Notes under the pieces: model-generated
Told to the model about the DNA's origin: nothing
Databases searched by the model: none
The model's input: only the letters and a program-made list of their open reading frames with translations
Assembly: GCF_030296915.1 (NCBI RefSeq)
Contig: NZ_AP028031.1
Coordinates: 139,001 to 203,000, forward strand
DNA from: Anaerostipes hadrus ATCC 29173 = JCM 17467
Lineage (GTDB): Bacteria > Bacillota > Clostridia > Lachnospirales > Lachnospiraceae
Direction of reading: 5' to 3'
Length of the DNA: 64,000 nucleotides
Position numbers and translations under genes: made by a program
In this document: positions 26,228 to 35,302 of the stretch, one piece after another
How positions within the stretch are numbered: the stretch's first letter is position 1
How the letters are laid out: every line of letters starts with the position of its first letter

Positions 26228-28393
26228 ATGGCAAAGAAAAAGAAAAGTTCAGCATTTGCGGTAGTACAACAGATCGGAAAATCATTTTTTCTTCCAGTAT
26301 CTGTGTTACCAATTGCAGGTATCTTACTAGGACTGGGATCTTCATTTACTAATGCTGATACGATCGCAGCGTATCATTTACAAGGAATCATGGGAGAGGG
26401 AACTATCCTGAATGCGCTTTTAACGATCATGTCACAGGTCGGTAATACAATCTTTGGAAATTTACCATTGATCTTTGCATTAGCAGTAGCATTAGGAATG
26501 GCAAAAAATGAAAAAGCAGTCGCAGTACTTTCTGCAGGTATTTCATTCTTTGTAATGAATTCAACAATTAATGCGATGTTAAAATTATCAGGAAAGATTT
26601 TAGCGGACGGAACATATGCAAAGAGTGTCTTAAACGGACAGATCACGAGTGTCTGTGGTATTGATTCTCTTCAGATGGGAGTATTTGCTGGAGTTATCGT
26701 AGGACTTGTAACAGCAGCATTACATAATCGCTTTTATAAACAGCAATTACCAGCAGCATTAGCATTTTTCTCAGGAGTACGTTTTGTGCCAATTATTAGT
26801 GTAATCGCACATATCGGTGTAGGTATTATCTGCTTCTTTGTATGGCCAACGATTCAGAGTGGAATCTTTGCACTTGGTAATCTGGTTATGCATTCTGGAT
26901 ATTTTGGAACAGCAATCTTTGGATTCTTAGAGAGAGCATTAATTCCATTCGGATTACATCATGTATTTTATTTACCATTCTGGCAGACATCTCTTGGAGG
27001 AACAATGGAAGTTGCTGGAAAGATGGTAGAAGGTGCACAGAATATCTTCTTTGCACAGCTGGCAGACCCAAATACAAAACATTTTGCAGTAGAAGCATGT
27101 AGATTCATGACAGGAAAATATTCTTTCATGATGGCGGGACTTCCTGGAGCAGCTTATGCAATGTATCGTTGTGCAAAACCAGAAAAAAGAAAAATTGTTG
27201 GAGGATTACTATTCTCAGCAGCATTAACATCATTCCTTACAGGAATTACAGAACCGATTGAATTTACATTCTTATTTATTGCACCAGGATTATTTATTTT
27301 ACATTGTGGATTAGCAGGTTTGTCATTTGCATTAATGCATATCTTAAAGATCTGTATCGGAACAACATTCTCTTGTGGATTGATCGACTTTATGTTATAC
27401 GGTGTATTACAGGGACAGACAAAGAGTAACTGGATGATGATCCTTCCAGTATTTGCAGTTTATGCAGTATTATATTACTTTGTGTTCAAATTTGTCATTG
27501 AGAAATTTGATCTTCCAACACCAGGTAGAGATGATGACGAAGAAGAGGTAAAATTATATACAAAAGCTGATTACCAGGCAAAAAAAGGTGCAGCAAATGA
27601 AGATACAGACGCACCAGAGGATCCAATTTCCTTTATGATCTTAAAAGGACTTGGTGGAATCAAAAATATTGAAGATATTGACTGCTGTGCTACAAGACTT
27701 CGTATCACAGTAACAGATGAAACTAAGGTGACAGATCAGTACTTAAAACAATCTGGTTCCAAAGGAATCATCAAAAAAGGAACAGGAATTCAGATTATTT
27801 ATGGACCACAGGTATCTGTGATCAAGAGTAATTTTGAAGAATATGTGGAATATTATGCACAGCATGGAACAGATCCTTCCAAAGAAGAAGAGGTAACACC
27901 CATAGTTTCCTCCAAAGAAGAAGAGAAAAAAGAAATCAGACATGGTAAATTAGTTGCGGTAGCAACAGGAAAAGTTCTTGCAATGACACAGGCAAAAGAT
28001 GAGGCATTTGCAACTTGTGCTATGGGAGATGGTGTTGTAATCGAACCAGAAAAAGGTGTCGTTGTTGCACCAGCAGATGGAAAGATCACAGCATTAATGA
28101 AACCATCTTTACATGCGATTGGAATCGAGACAAAAGAAGGATTAAATCTTTTAATTCATATTGGAATTGACACAGTCAAATTAGATGGAAAAGGATTTGA
28201 GGCTTTTGTCAAGAGTGGACAAGAAGTAAAGGCAGGAGATAAGTTGGTAGAGTTTGATATCGATCTGATCAAGAAAGAAGGATATAGCCCAGATATTATG
28301 GTTGTTGTCTTAGAAGATTCTAATCTGCCAAAAGTAGCTTATAAAACTGGAGAAAAAACAGTTGCAGGAAAAACAGTTGTTGCGGAATTTTAG
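26228..28393 (+). CDS. PTS transporter EIICBA, glucoside type
   Basis: A 721-residue permease with domains IIC (about 1-420), IIB (about 450-535) and IIA (about 575-720). IIC begins QQIGKSFFLPVSVLPIAGIL and contains GITEPIEFTFLF. The IIB phosphocysteine is in DIDCCATRLRITV, and the IIA histidine in LLIHIGIDTVKL. It imports and phosphorylates a sugar at the expense of phosphoenolpyruvate. The glucose/maltose family plus the two GH4 enzymes point to disaccharide glucosides. AAAGGAGG precedes ATG 26228. All three domains are intact, so no separate EIIA is needed. Confidence 0.93.
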   Translation: MAKKKKSSAFAVVQQIGKSFFLPVSVLPIAGILLGLGSSFTNADTIAAYHLQGIMGEGTILNALLTIMSQVGNTIFGNLPLIFALAVALGMAKNEKAVAVLSAGISFFVMNSTINAMLKLSGKILADGTYAKSVLNGQITSVCGIDSLQMGVFAGVIVGLVTAALHNRFYKQQLPAALAFFSGVRFVPIISVIAHIGVGIICFFVWPTIQSGIFALGNLVMHSGYFGTAIFGFLERALIPFGLHHVFYLPFWQTSLGGTMEVAGKMVEGAQNIFFAQLADPNTKHFAVEACRFMTGKYSFMMAGLPGAAYAMYRCAKPEKRKIVGGLLFSAALTSFLTGITEPIEFTFLFIAPGLFILHCGLAGLSFALMHILKICIGTTFSCGLIDFMLYGVLQGQTKSNWMMILPVFAVYAVLYYFVFKFVIEKFDLPTPGRDDDEEEVKLYTKADYQAKKGAANEDTDAPEDPISFMILKGLGGIKNIEDIDCCATRLRITVTDETKVTDQYLKQSGSKGIIKKGTGIQIIYGPQVSVIKSNFEEYVEYYAQHGTDPSKEEEVTPIVSSKEEEKKEIRHGKLVAVATGKVLAMTQAKDEAFATCAMGDGVVIEPEKGVVVAPADGKITALMKPSLHAIGIETKEGLNLLIHIGIDTVKLDGKGFEAFVKSGQEVKAGDKLVEFDIDLIKKEGYSPDIMVVVLEDSNLPKVAYKTGEKTVAGKTVVAEF

Positions 28394-28403
28394 TAAAAAA
28401 TGA

Positions 28404-28461
28404 TTGACAACAAACTGTGAATAAGGTAAAATAATGACTGTTCTGAAAAGGGACAGTCATT
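28404..28461 (+). promoter_or_regulatory. tRNA-Gly promoter and 5' leader hairpin
   Basis: TTGACA (28404-28409), 17 bases, TAAAAT (28427-28432). Immediately after, AATGACTGT (28433-28441) pairs exactly with ACAGTCATT (28453-28461), ending 4 bases before the mature tRNA. The stem could be a leftover terminator for the PTS operon or a leader structure for RNase P processing. Confidence 0.7.
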
Positions 28462-28465
28462 ATAT

Positions 28466-28538
28466 GCGATAGTGGCGTAGTTGGTAACGCGCGACCTTGC
28501 CAAGGTCGAGACCGCGGGTTCGAGCCCCGTCTATCGCT
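28466..28538 (+). tRNA. tRNA-Gly (GCC)
   Basis: A 73-base cloverleaf. The acceptor stem pairs GCGATAG with CTATCGC, and the D arm is GCGTAGTTGGTAACGC. The anticodon stem CGACC/GGTCG encloses TTGCCAA with anticodon GCC, and the T arm contains GGTTCGAGCC. The discriminator base is T and CCA is not encoded. It has its own promoter and terminator. Confidence 0.96.
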
Positions 28539-28545
28539 TTCGGTT

Positions 28546-28590
28546 AAAAGTCTCGAAACCACGCATTTATGTGGGTTTCGGGACTTTTTC
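28546..28590 (+). terminator. Terminator after tRNA-Gly
   Basis: AAAGTCTCGAAACCAC pairs with GTGGGTTTCGGGACTTT (one bulge) around GCATTTAT, followed by T residues. Confidence 0.85.
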
Positions 28591-28612
28591 ATTAAAGGAA
28601 GATAATATCAAT

Positions 28613-28735
28613 GTGAGTAATGGTTATGGAAGAGGGACAATTACAGACGCAATTCAGCATGCATTACAAAAAGTAGGAATTCCAAAAACATTTGCTGGAA
28701 TAGGAGCAAGATTAATTGTATTTGTTTTGTTTTAG
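28613..28735 (+). CDS. Very small hypothetical ORF
   Basis: A 40-codon frame from GTG 28613, with GGAAG about 10 bases upstream, encodes a short amphipathic part (TITDAIQHALQKVGIPKTFA) and ends in a hydrophobic segment (ARLIVFVLF). It may be a small membrane peptide or a truncated remnant. No family recognised. Confidence 0.35.
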   Translation: MSNGYGRGTITDAIQHALQKVGIPKTFAGIGARLIVFVLF

Positions 28736-28749
28736 GTAGGTGAAATGAA

Positions 28750-28929
28750 TTGAAAAATAAAAAAAATAATAGATATTTAATTATAGGAATTGGTTATCTT
28801 ATTTTATTTTTTATTGTTCTAACTCCAGACATTAATAATGCAGTAGGAAGAGGAATACAAGCATTATTATTTTGTGTTTTAGGATATAGATGTGAGGAAA
28901 ATATTAGAAGGTTTATAAAAAATAGATAA
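28750..28929 (+). CDS. Small membrane protein
   Basis: A 59-residue frame from TTG 28750 with a weak GTAGGTG site. Two hydrophobic helices (YLIIGIGYLILFFIVLTP and ALLFCVLGYRC) are followed by a basic tail (ENIRRFIKNR). It sits just downstream of the tRNA gene among AT-rich small ORFs. No family recognised. Confidence 0.5.
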   Translation: MKNKKNNRYLIIGIGYLILFFIVLTPDINNAVGRGIQALLFCVLGYRCEENIRRFIKNR

Positions 28930-29007
28930 TAAAAGGATTTTAATCAAGCAGAGAATTTATTTGAGATATTTTCTGCTTGATAACATACGATTGGATATGA
29001 AAAAATC

Positions 29008-29652
29008 ATGATAAAAGAAAACAAGATAAAAAAATATGTAGTTGTAATTATATGTTTATTAGGTATGTTGATATTAAGTGGAAAGACAGAAAATGTATTT
29101 GCGAATGATAAAAAATCAAAAGATATGGAAAATAGCTTATTATCTTTCTATATAAAAGATGTATCAAACGTTGAAAGCATTAGATATATTCCATTGGATA
29201 AAAAAATCATAGGAAATAAAAGAATAACGGATAAATCAAATGTTGTAGATATTGGATTTGGAGAATATTATATTAAAGTTAAAGATGAAAAAAAGGAACT
29301 ACAAGAACCAAGTTATTCATCTTGGTATGAGGCACCGAAAGGTGGCATGCAATTTCGTGAAAAATTATCAATAGAATACCAAGTAAATAAAGATTATAAT
29401 AATAAAAATCTGAGGATTTTAAAAAAAGTTGTTGAAGAAAATATTCATCCAAAAAATAAAGTACTTATTTCTGCCTCACAATATGTCAATGTGAAAAATG
29501 GATATAAGAAAAATATCAAAGCATGTATTTTTTATCAAAGCTATAGTATTCAACTTTATGAAAAAGACTTATTTTTTGATGATAAAATTACAACAGGAAA
29601 AGTGAAAATACCAATAGGGATTGTCTTTATTGTTAGTAAGGATATGAAATAA
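29008..29652 (+). CDS. Secreted hypothetical protein
   Basis: A 214-residue protein with a basic start and a signal-peptide-like helix (KYVVVIICLLGMLILSG, about residues 10-26), with likely cleavage near VFAND. The mature part is charged and beta-rich, with SYSSWYEAPKGGMQFREKLS in the middle. No lipobox, enzyme motif or known domain is seen. The gene is markedly AT-rich and lies in the small-ORF stretch downstream of tRNA-Gly, possibly acquired DNA. It ends at a good terminator. Confidence 0.6.
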   Translation: MIKENKIKKYVVVIICLLGMLILSGKTENVFANDKKSKDMENSLLSFYIKDVSNVESIRYIPLDKKIIGNKRITDKSNVVDIGFGEYYIKVKDEKKELQEPSYSSWYEAPKGGMQFREKLSIEYQVNKDYNNKNLRILKKVVEENIHPKNKVLISASQYVNVKNGYKKNIKACIFYQSYSIQLYEKDLFFDDKITTGKVKIPIGIVFIVSKDMK

Positions 29653-29657
29653 TGATA

Positions 29658-29703
29658 TAAAAATATAAGGGGTAGAAGATAGAATTCTGCCCTTTATATT
29701 TTT
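29658..29703 (+). terminator. Bidirectional-type terminator
   Basis: AAAAATATAAGGGGTAGAA pairs with TTCTGCCCTTTATATTTTT (one mismatch), ending in a T-run. Confidence 0.8.
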
Positions 29704-29820
29704 ATAGGCTCTCAGAATCATGAGCCTTCCGACTAAGATGCATTGGTCGGATGAATCTTGAAAAGTAAATATTATCCAGAACGGACATGAAAAGTAATAA
29801 AAGTAAAATAATAAGGAAGA

Positions 29821-29868
29821 AGGCATTCAGGCTTAGCATATAAATTCTAAGTTTGGATGCCTTTTTCC
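29821..29868 (+). terminator. Hairpin with T-run upstream of the broken response regulator
   Basis: GGCATTCAGGCTTAG pairs with CTAAGTTTGGATGCC and is followed by TTTTT. The remaining sequence between 29704 and 29991 shows no convincing gene; a 72-codon minus-strand frame there is crossed by this hairpin and is probably chance. Confidence 0.7.
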
Positions 29869-29991
29869 GGTGATAGATACATAAAAATGTCAAAGTTCTG
29901 TGAACAATTCCATTTCTCACAAATTCATAACATTTTCCATCTATAATAAATCAAAAATCAGAGAAGTATGCAAAAAAGGAGGAATTCCACA

Positions 29992-30542
29992 ATGCGGTTA
30001 TTACTTGCAGAAGATGAAAGATCATTATCAAGAGCGTTAGTTACGAGGAAGTATTAAAAACCATCAGAGATAAGAAAAATCTGATTCCAATTCTGATGCT
30101 GACAGCGAAAGCAGAGATTGACGATAAAGTAGAAGGACTGGATCTTGGAGCGAATGATTATCTCACAAAACCATTTGCGGCAAAAGAATTGTTGGCAAGA
30201 ATCCGTACCATGATCAGAACGCAGACAACACAAACAGAATCAATTTTGTATGTCGGAAATATCACATTAAACAGAGCGACTTTTGAACTGACATCACCAA
30301 CAGGAAGTTTTCGTCTTGCGAATAAGGAATTTCAGATGATGGAGATGTTTTTATGTAATCAGGGCCACAGTATCACGCACAAACGTCTGTTGGAAAAAAT
30401 CTGGGGAGATGAAAAACAGGTACAGACGAACGTTGTATGGATGTACATTTCTTATCTTAGAAAGAAATTAGAAGCACTCCACGCAAATCTTCAGATTACA
30501 GAGGCAAGTCACGCAGAATATATTTTGGAGGTGGGAGGATGA
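29992..30542 (+). pseudogene. OmpR-family response regulator, internal deletion and frameshift
   Basis: AAAGGAGG and ATG 29992 begin a normal receiver domain (MRLLLAEDERSLSRAL) that stops after 21 codons. In another frame the protein resumes as YEEVLKTIRDKK and runs through MLTAKAEIDDKVEGLDLGAN (conserved switch residue and Lys in KPF) into an intact winged-helix DNA-binding domain, with stop TGA at 30542. About 45 residues are missing, including the phosphorylated aspartate. A restart at the internal ATG 30096 would still lack the receiver site. The gene is dead as a phospho-switch. Confidence 0.85.
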
Positions 30543-31763
30543 TCCGAAAACTTCGAATAAAATTTATAGCGATTTCCATGACATCAACGATCATTGTATT
30601 ATTTCTGATTCTTGGATCGATCAATTTGCTGAATTATCGGGAGATGAGTCATAATGCAGATACGATCTTAGATTTCCTGAAAGAGAATGATGGAGAATTG
30701 CCAGAAAAATCTCTATAAATCTCAACATAAAAAGACAAATGGAATATCACCAGAAACTTCCTTTGAGTCCCGCTATTTTTCTGTATTTTTGAGCAATAAC
30801 AGACAGATATGTGAAGCGGATACCGATAATATCTCAGCGATCGATGAAGAAACAGCGATTAAATATGCACAAAAAATCAATAGAAGTAACAAGAACTGTG
30901 GATTCATTTCAAAATACAGATATATGAAAGAAAATACTTCAAACGGAGTAAAAATATATTTTCTGGATTGTACAAAATCCATGATGTCATTTCAGACTTT
31001 TCTTGTCACTAGCTTTTTTGTTTCTATTTTTGGTGTTAGCACCGTTTTTATTTTGGTGGTGTTGCTTTCAAAACGGGCAATTGAGCCAGTGGCAGAAAGC
31101 TATGAAAAACAAAAACGCTTTATCACAGATGCAGGACATGAGATCAAGACACCGCTTACGATCATTGATGCAGATACATCGATCTTAGAGATGGAATACG
31201 GAGAGAATGAATGGCTTGATGATATTCAGGTACAGACAAAGCGGCTTGCAGGTCTTACAAATGATCTGATCTATTTGTCACGGATGGAAGAAAAACAGAC
31301 AAAAACAACGATGATCGAATTCCCATTTTCGGAAGTAATATCAGAAGAAGCTCAGTCATTTCAAGGACTTGCCAAGGTCAAAGGAAAAAATTTTATGGTA
31401 GATATTGAACCGATGTTGTCACTTAAAGGAGATGAAAAAACAATCCGGCAGCTAATCTCCATTTTGCTGGACAACGCGGTCAAATATTGTACCGAGCAGG
31501 GACAGATCAGACTGACAGCTGCACATAAAGGGAAAAATATTATTTTATCTATATACAATACCTCACAGCCACTGACAAAAGAAAATATTGATCATTTATT
31601 TGACCGGTTTTACAGAACGGATGAATCAAGAAATTCCAAGACCGGCGGTTATGGCATTGGCTTATCGGTCGCAAAAGCTGTGGTTGAAGCACATCATGGG
31701 AAGATCGTGGCATCAAGTGAAGATGGGAACTCTCTTTTGATCACGGTTATCTTAAAGATATGA
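30539..31763 (+). pseudogene. Sensor histidine kinase with a frameshift
   Basis: The gene starts at ATG 30539, overlapping the regulator stop, and has a membrane helix (STIIVLFLILGSINLLN), but terminates at GELPEKSL near 30716. The rest continues in a second frame from about 30687. It has a second membrane helix, the H-box FITDAGHEIKTPLTI, the N-box LLDNAVKYC and the G-box GGYGIGLSVAKAV, all intact. One base change between about 30690 and 30715 explains the break. The two parts together have normal kinase length. The partner regulator is also broken, so the system seems abandoned. Confidence 0.82.
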
Positions 31764-31778
31764 AAAACAGGAGGATTT

Positions 31779-32369
31779 ATGACATACGAAGAGTTTTATA
31801 AAGAACAGTATCCGGTTTTATTAAAAGCAGAAGAACAATTGAAGAATCTGATCACCCAGTTTGAAACAAACGAAAATAAGAAAAAGATCGCATACTGCAG
31901 CTCTAGAATCAAAAGTCCGGAAAGCATGAAGCAGAAACTCTTGAAAAAGGGGGAAGAACCAAATGCTGAAAATGCGGTTTCAAAAGTAAATGATGCAGTA
32001 GGAATCCGTGTGATCACATCATTTGTAGATGATATTTACAAAGTATCAGATTGGATTACTTTACAGAATGATATAGAAGTGGTTAACATCAAAGATTACA
32101 TTGCATATCCAAAGCCAAATGGATATCGAAGCTATCATATGATCATTCATCTGAATGACCTGAGCTTAAATGCAGAGATTCAGATCCGCACGATCGCGCT
32201 GGATTTCTGGGCAAATCTTGAACACCAGATGAAGTATAAGAAAAATATTAAGGACGAAATAATAATCCGCTCCGAATTAAAACGATGTGCGGACGAGATC
32301 GCATCGATTGACTTGTTCATGCAGACAATCAAAGATTTGATTCAAAACGATGAAAAATGTTGCAAATAG
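31779..32369 (+). CDS. RelQ-type small (p)ppGpp synthetase
   Basis: A 196-residue RelA/SpoT-domain protein without hydrolase or regulatory domains, matching small alarmone synthetases (RelQ/YjbM). Motifs: YCSSRIKSPESMKQKLLKKG (substrate loop, residues 36-55), VGIRVITSFVDDIYKVSDWI, YIAYPKPNGYRSYHMIIHL with the conserved Gly-Tyr-Arg, and AEIQIRTIALDFWANLEHQM with the catalytic Glu. It makes (p)ppGpp in the cytoplasm. It starts 16 bases after the dead kinase gene. Confidence 0.9.
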   Translation: MTYEEFYKEQYPVLLKAEEQLKNLITQFETNENKKKIAYCSSRIKSPESMKQKLLKKGEEPNAENAVSKVNDAVGIRVITSFVDDIYKVSDWITLQNDIEVVNIKDYIAYPKPNGYRSYHMIIHLNDLSLNAEIQIRTIALDFWANLEHQMKYKKNIKDEIIIRSELKRCADEIASIDLFMQTIKDLIQNDEKCCK

Positions 32370-32413
32370 GTACATTTTTCATAAGAATTTATGAAAAAAA
32401 TATTACGAAATGG

Positions 32414-32442
32414 TTTACATATGAAAAATGAGGTAGTAAACT
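32414..32442 (+). promoter_or_regulatory. Promoter of the NlpC/P60 gene
   Basis: TTTACA (32414-32419), 17 bases, TAAACT (32437-32442), about 40 bases upstream of the start codon at 32482. Confidence 0.55.
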
Positions 32443-32481
32443 AGAAGTAGTCGGTAAAAAATGGAACTAAAGGGAGGAAAT

Positions 32482-33396
32482 ATGAAGAGAAAGACTACTG
32501 GAATCCTCATTTCCTGTGTAGTAAGTATATGTTGTATGGTGGTCTTATCCATGAGTTCACATACACATGATGTATATGCTTCCTATTCAAGATATGTAAC
32601 AGCCAATAACGTAGTGGTTCGTAAAAAAGCATCAAATAAGGGAAAGATCGTTGGATCATACAAGAAAGCAGCAAAGGTTCGCTGCTACAAGAAGAAAAGA
32701 TCTTATACGAAGATCAAATATGGAAGATATTATCGATATATCGCAACAAGATATCTGTCAAAGAAGAAACCAGTTGTTGTAACAGCACAGAAAGCAGCGA
32801 ATATAACAACAGATACATATACAAGATATGTAACGGCAAGTTCTTTGACGATCCGTAAGAAAGCGTCGACAAGTGCAGCAAAGGCAGGATCATACAAGAA
32901 AGGTACGCAGATCACCTGTTATGGAGAACGGTCTGGATGGACAACGGTAAGATATAGTGGAGTTTATTGTTATGTAAGTTCACAGTATCTATCTGAGTCA
33001 AAACCGGAAGAAGATACATGGGAAGTTTATGGAACGGCAACAGGACAAAGTGTTGTAGACTACGCAATGCAGTTTAGAGGCAATCCTTATGTATGGGGTG
33101 GAGAAAGCCTTACGAATGGAGTTGACTGTTCTGGATTCACGATGCAGGTATATAAACATTTTGGATATTCACTGCCACACAGTTCAACAGCACAGAGATA
33201 TGAAGGAACAGCAGTATCATGGAATGAGAAGCAGCCAGGAGATCTGATCTGCTATCAGGTAGTGAACGGTGTAGGACATGTAGCGATCTACATTGGAGAT
33301 AACCAGATCATTCATGCAGGAAGCAAAGACACAGGAATCAATGTGCGGAATGCTGATTACAGAGCTGTATGGGGTGTCAGAAGAATCGTTCAGTAG
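32482..33396 (+). CDS. Secreted SH3-NlpC/P60 cell-wall hydrolase
   Basis: A 304-residue exported protein; the start at 32482 is set by AGGGAGGA. A signal peptide (about 1-32) is followed by two SH3b repeats (about 33-75 and 112-155; RYVTANNVVVRKKAS and RYVTASSLTIRKKAS). The C-terminal NlpC/P60 domain (about 185-304) has catalytic Cys in GVDCSGFTMQVY, His in GHVAIYIGD and a third polar residue region IIHAGS. Such enzymes cut the peptide stem of peptidoglycan. It is a single-gene unit with its own promoter and terminator. Confidence 0.93.
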   Translation: MKRKTTGILISCVVSICCMVVLSMSSHTHDVYASYSRYVTANNVVVRKKASNKGKIVGSYKKAAKVRCYKKKRSYTKIKYGRYYRYIATRYLSKKKPVVVTAQKAANITTDTYTRYVTASSLTIRKKASTSAAKAGSYKKGTQITCYGERSGWTTVRYSGVYCYVSSQYLSESKPEEDTWEVYGTATGQSVVDYAMQFRGNPYVWGGESLTNGVDCSGFTMQVYKHFGYSLPHSSTAQRYEGTAVSWNEKQPGDLICYQVVNGVGHVAIYIGDNQIIHAGSKDTGINVRNADYRAVWGVRRIVQ

Positions 33397-33430
33397 GACA
33401 AGCATTTTAATTTAATATGAGATAAGAATA

Positions 33431-33466
33431 AAACAGCCGTATCGATCATGATACGGCTGTTTTTCT
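33431..33466. terminator. Bidirectional terminator
   Basis: AACAGCCGTATCGATC pairs with ATGATACGGCTGTT with A- and T-runs on the two sides, serving both the NlpC/P60 gene and the convergent permease gene. Confidence 0.88.
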
Positions 33467-33470
33467 ATAC

Positions 33471-34835
33471 TTATAAAACGGCATATTTCAGGATGAATAA
33501 TACTGCAAGTACGTACATTAAAGGAGTGATCTTCTTTGCTTTACCACAAACTACATTCAAGATCACATAAGAGATGATCCCGATAGAGATTCCCTCAGAG
33601 ATACTATAGAATAATGGCATTGCAATGATGCAAAGGTAAGCAGGTACGGCTTCTGTCATATTGTCATCTGTAAATTTGATATCAGAGATTGCTCCAAACA
33701 TTAAGAACCCAACCATGATCAGCGCAGGGGCTGTCGCAAATGATGGGATTGCTGTAAAGAGCGGTGCAAATAATGTTGAGATCAGGAATAAGAATCCTGA
33801 AACAACAGCTGTTAAACCAGTACGTCCACCTGCAGCAACACCAGAAGAAGATTCAACGAATGTTGTAACAGTAGAAGTACCAAGAACCGCACCAGCTGTT
33901 GTAGCAACGGCGTCTGCCATTAATGCAGGTTTGATTCCAGGAAGTTTACCTTCCTCGTTAAGCATTCCGGCTTTTGTGCTGACACCGACTAAAGTTCCGA
34001 GTGTATCAAACAGATCGACAAATAAGAAAGATAATACAACGGCGATAAAATTAAAGATTCCGACTTTGCCCAAGTCATACTGGAAACATTTACCGAAAGT
34101 CTCTCCTAATTTTGAAAAATCTGTCATTGCAAATGTAGGGAACAGGCTGTAATAACCTGTTTTGAAATCAGGAACATAGATTCCTGTTATCTGGCAGAGC
34201 ATTCCGATCACCCATGTAGCAAGGATTCCGATCAGGATAGATCCAGGTACTTTTTTAATATAAAGAATGACTGTGATCAATAATCCAATAACTGCAAGTA
34301 AAGAACAGATTCCAGCAGTATGGAAATCTTTTGTAAAGTTTGTGATAGATACCAATGTAGATTTATTTCCAATAACAAGTTTTGCGTTCTGAAGACCGAT
34401 AAAGGCAATAAAGATACCGATTCCGACAGAAACTCCCTTCTTAAGATTCAAAGGGATCGCATCAAAGATCGCTTCACGAACATTGGTCAAAGATAATACG
34501 ATGAAGATGATACCTTCAACGAATACAGCAAGTAAAGCAACCTGCCAGTGATAACCCATCACACCAACAACGGTATAGGCAAGATAAGCATTTAATCCCA
34601 TACCAGCGGAAAGTACGAATGGAAGGTTCGCAGTAAGTCCCATGCATATAGTTCCGATAAAGGAAGCGATACATGTAGCTAATAATACAGCAGTAGGGTC
34701 CATGCCAGCTGCAGAAAGCACACTTGGGTTTACCGCAAGGATGTAAGCCATTGTCATAAATGTAGTAATACCAGCAATGACTTCAGTTTTTACGGAGGTA
34801 TGATTCTCCTTTAATTTAAATAAGTTTTCCAACAT
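33471..34835 (-). CDS. NCS2-type purine permease (AzgA/PbuG-like)
   Basis: A 454-residue membrane protein of the hypoxanthine/guanine/adenine permease group. ATG 34835 gives the family-typical start MLENLFKLKENHTSVKTEVI; the frame stays open upstream through a palindrome CGTATGTTTTTACATACG. Characteristic stretches are GITTFMTMAYILAVNP, LSAGMGLNAYLAYT and DLFDTLGTLVGVSTKAGM. It imports purine bases by proton symport. A purine salvage unit is encoded at 57-61.8 kb. No purine riboswitch could be recognised upstream. Confidence 0.92.
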   Translation of the reverse strand: MLENLFKLKENHTSVKTEVIAGITTFMTMAYILAVNPSVLSAAGMDPTAVLLATCIASFIGTICMGLTANLPFVLSAGMGLNAYLAYTVVGVMGYHWQVALLAVFVEGIIFIVLSLTNVREAIFDAIPLNLKKGVSVGIGIFIAFIGLQNAKLVIGNKSTLVSITNFTKDFHTAGICSLLAVIGLLITVILYIKKVPGSILIGILATWVIGMLCQITGIYVPDFKTGYYSLFPTFAMTDFSKLGETFGKCFQYDLGKVGIFNFIAVVLSFLFVDLFDTLGTLVGVSTKAGMLNEEGKLPGIKPALMADAVATTAGAVLGTSTVTTFVESSSGVAAGGRTGLTAVVSGFLFLISTLFAPLFTAIPSFATAPALIMVGFLMFGAISDIKFTDDNMTEAVPAYLCIIAMPLFYSISEGISIGIISYVILNVVCGKAKKITPLMYVLAVLFILKYAVL

Positions 34836-34909
34836 AGTTTTTTTCCGTATGTAAAAACATACGTTCCTCTCTTTCTTTATTGAAAATCTATAAAAAAGTA
34901 ACAAACATC

Positions 34910-34938
34910 ATTATATTATAGGCAAAAATGAAAAGCAA
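34910..34938 (-). promoter_or_regulatory. Promoter of the purine permease
   Basis: On the minus strand, TTGCTT (34938-34933), 17 bases, TATAAT (34915-34910). A second TATAAT overlaps five bases upstream. Confidence 0.6.
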
Positions 34939-34960
34939 GGCGGGAAAATCTGACAAAAAT

Positions 34961-34997
34961 AAAAGGAAACCATCTGGGGTGTGATGGTTTCCTTTTT
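34961..34997. terminator. Isolated strong hairpin between permease and carB
   Basis: AAAAGGAAACCATC pairs exactly with GATGGTTTCCTTTT across 8 bases, with T-runs in both directions. It lies upstream of the permease promoter and about 305 bases before carB. Apart from a TATAAT at 35266-35271 before carB, I recognise nothing in 35000-35300. Confidence 0.75.
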
Positions 34998-35302
34998 GAA
35001 AAGAGAGGATTAAAAATATATATGAAAAAACTATACCTGTAGGATGTTTCCTGAAATTCTTTTATTGTCTTATCTTTTAGGTCTTTCCTTGAGGTATGGT
35101 TATAGTATAATCATTTCCATTTCGAGATTCAATATACAGAATATAAACAAATATAAACGATTTATAAATTGTCATTAAGAAATTCTTATGAATTGGTAAG
35201 AAAATCCAAAGTTAACATAGTTAAAAAAACTTCACAAAATGATTCCGATTTCACTGATTTTCTTATATAATAATAATAAAGTCTAAAGGAGGAATTATTT
35301 TT

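Noticed and set aside
29702..29920. A 72-codon minus-strand ORF with a hydrophobic helix.
   Set aside because: It overlaps a strong plus-strand terminator hairpin and has no convincing ribosome site; probably chance.
34836..35302. A purine riboswitch before the NCS2 permease or carB.
   Set aside because: I could not find the conserved core of the purine aptamer on either strand; only promoters and a terminator-like hairpin are visible.
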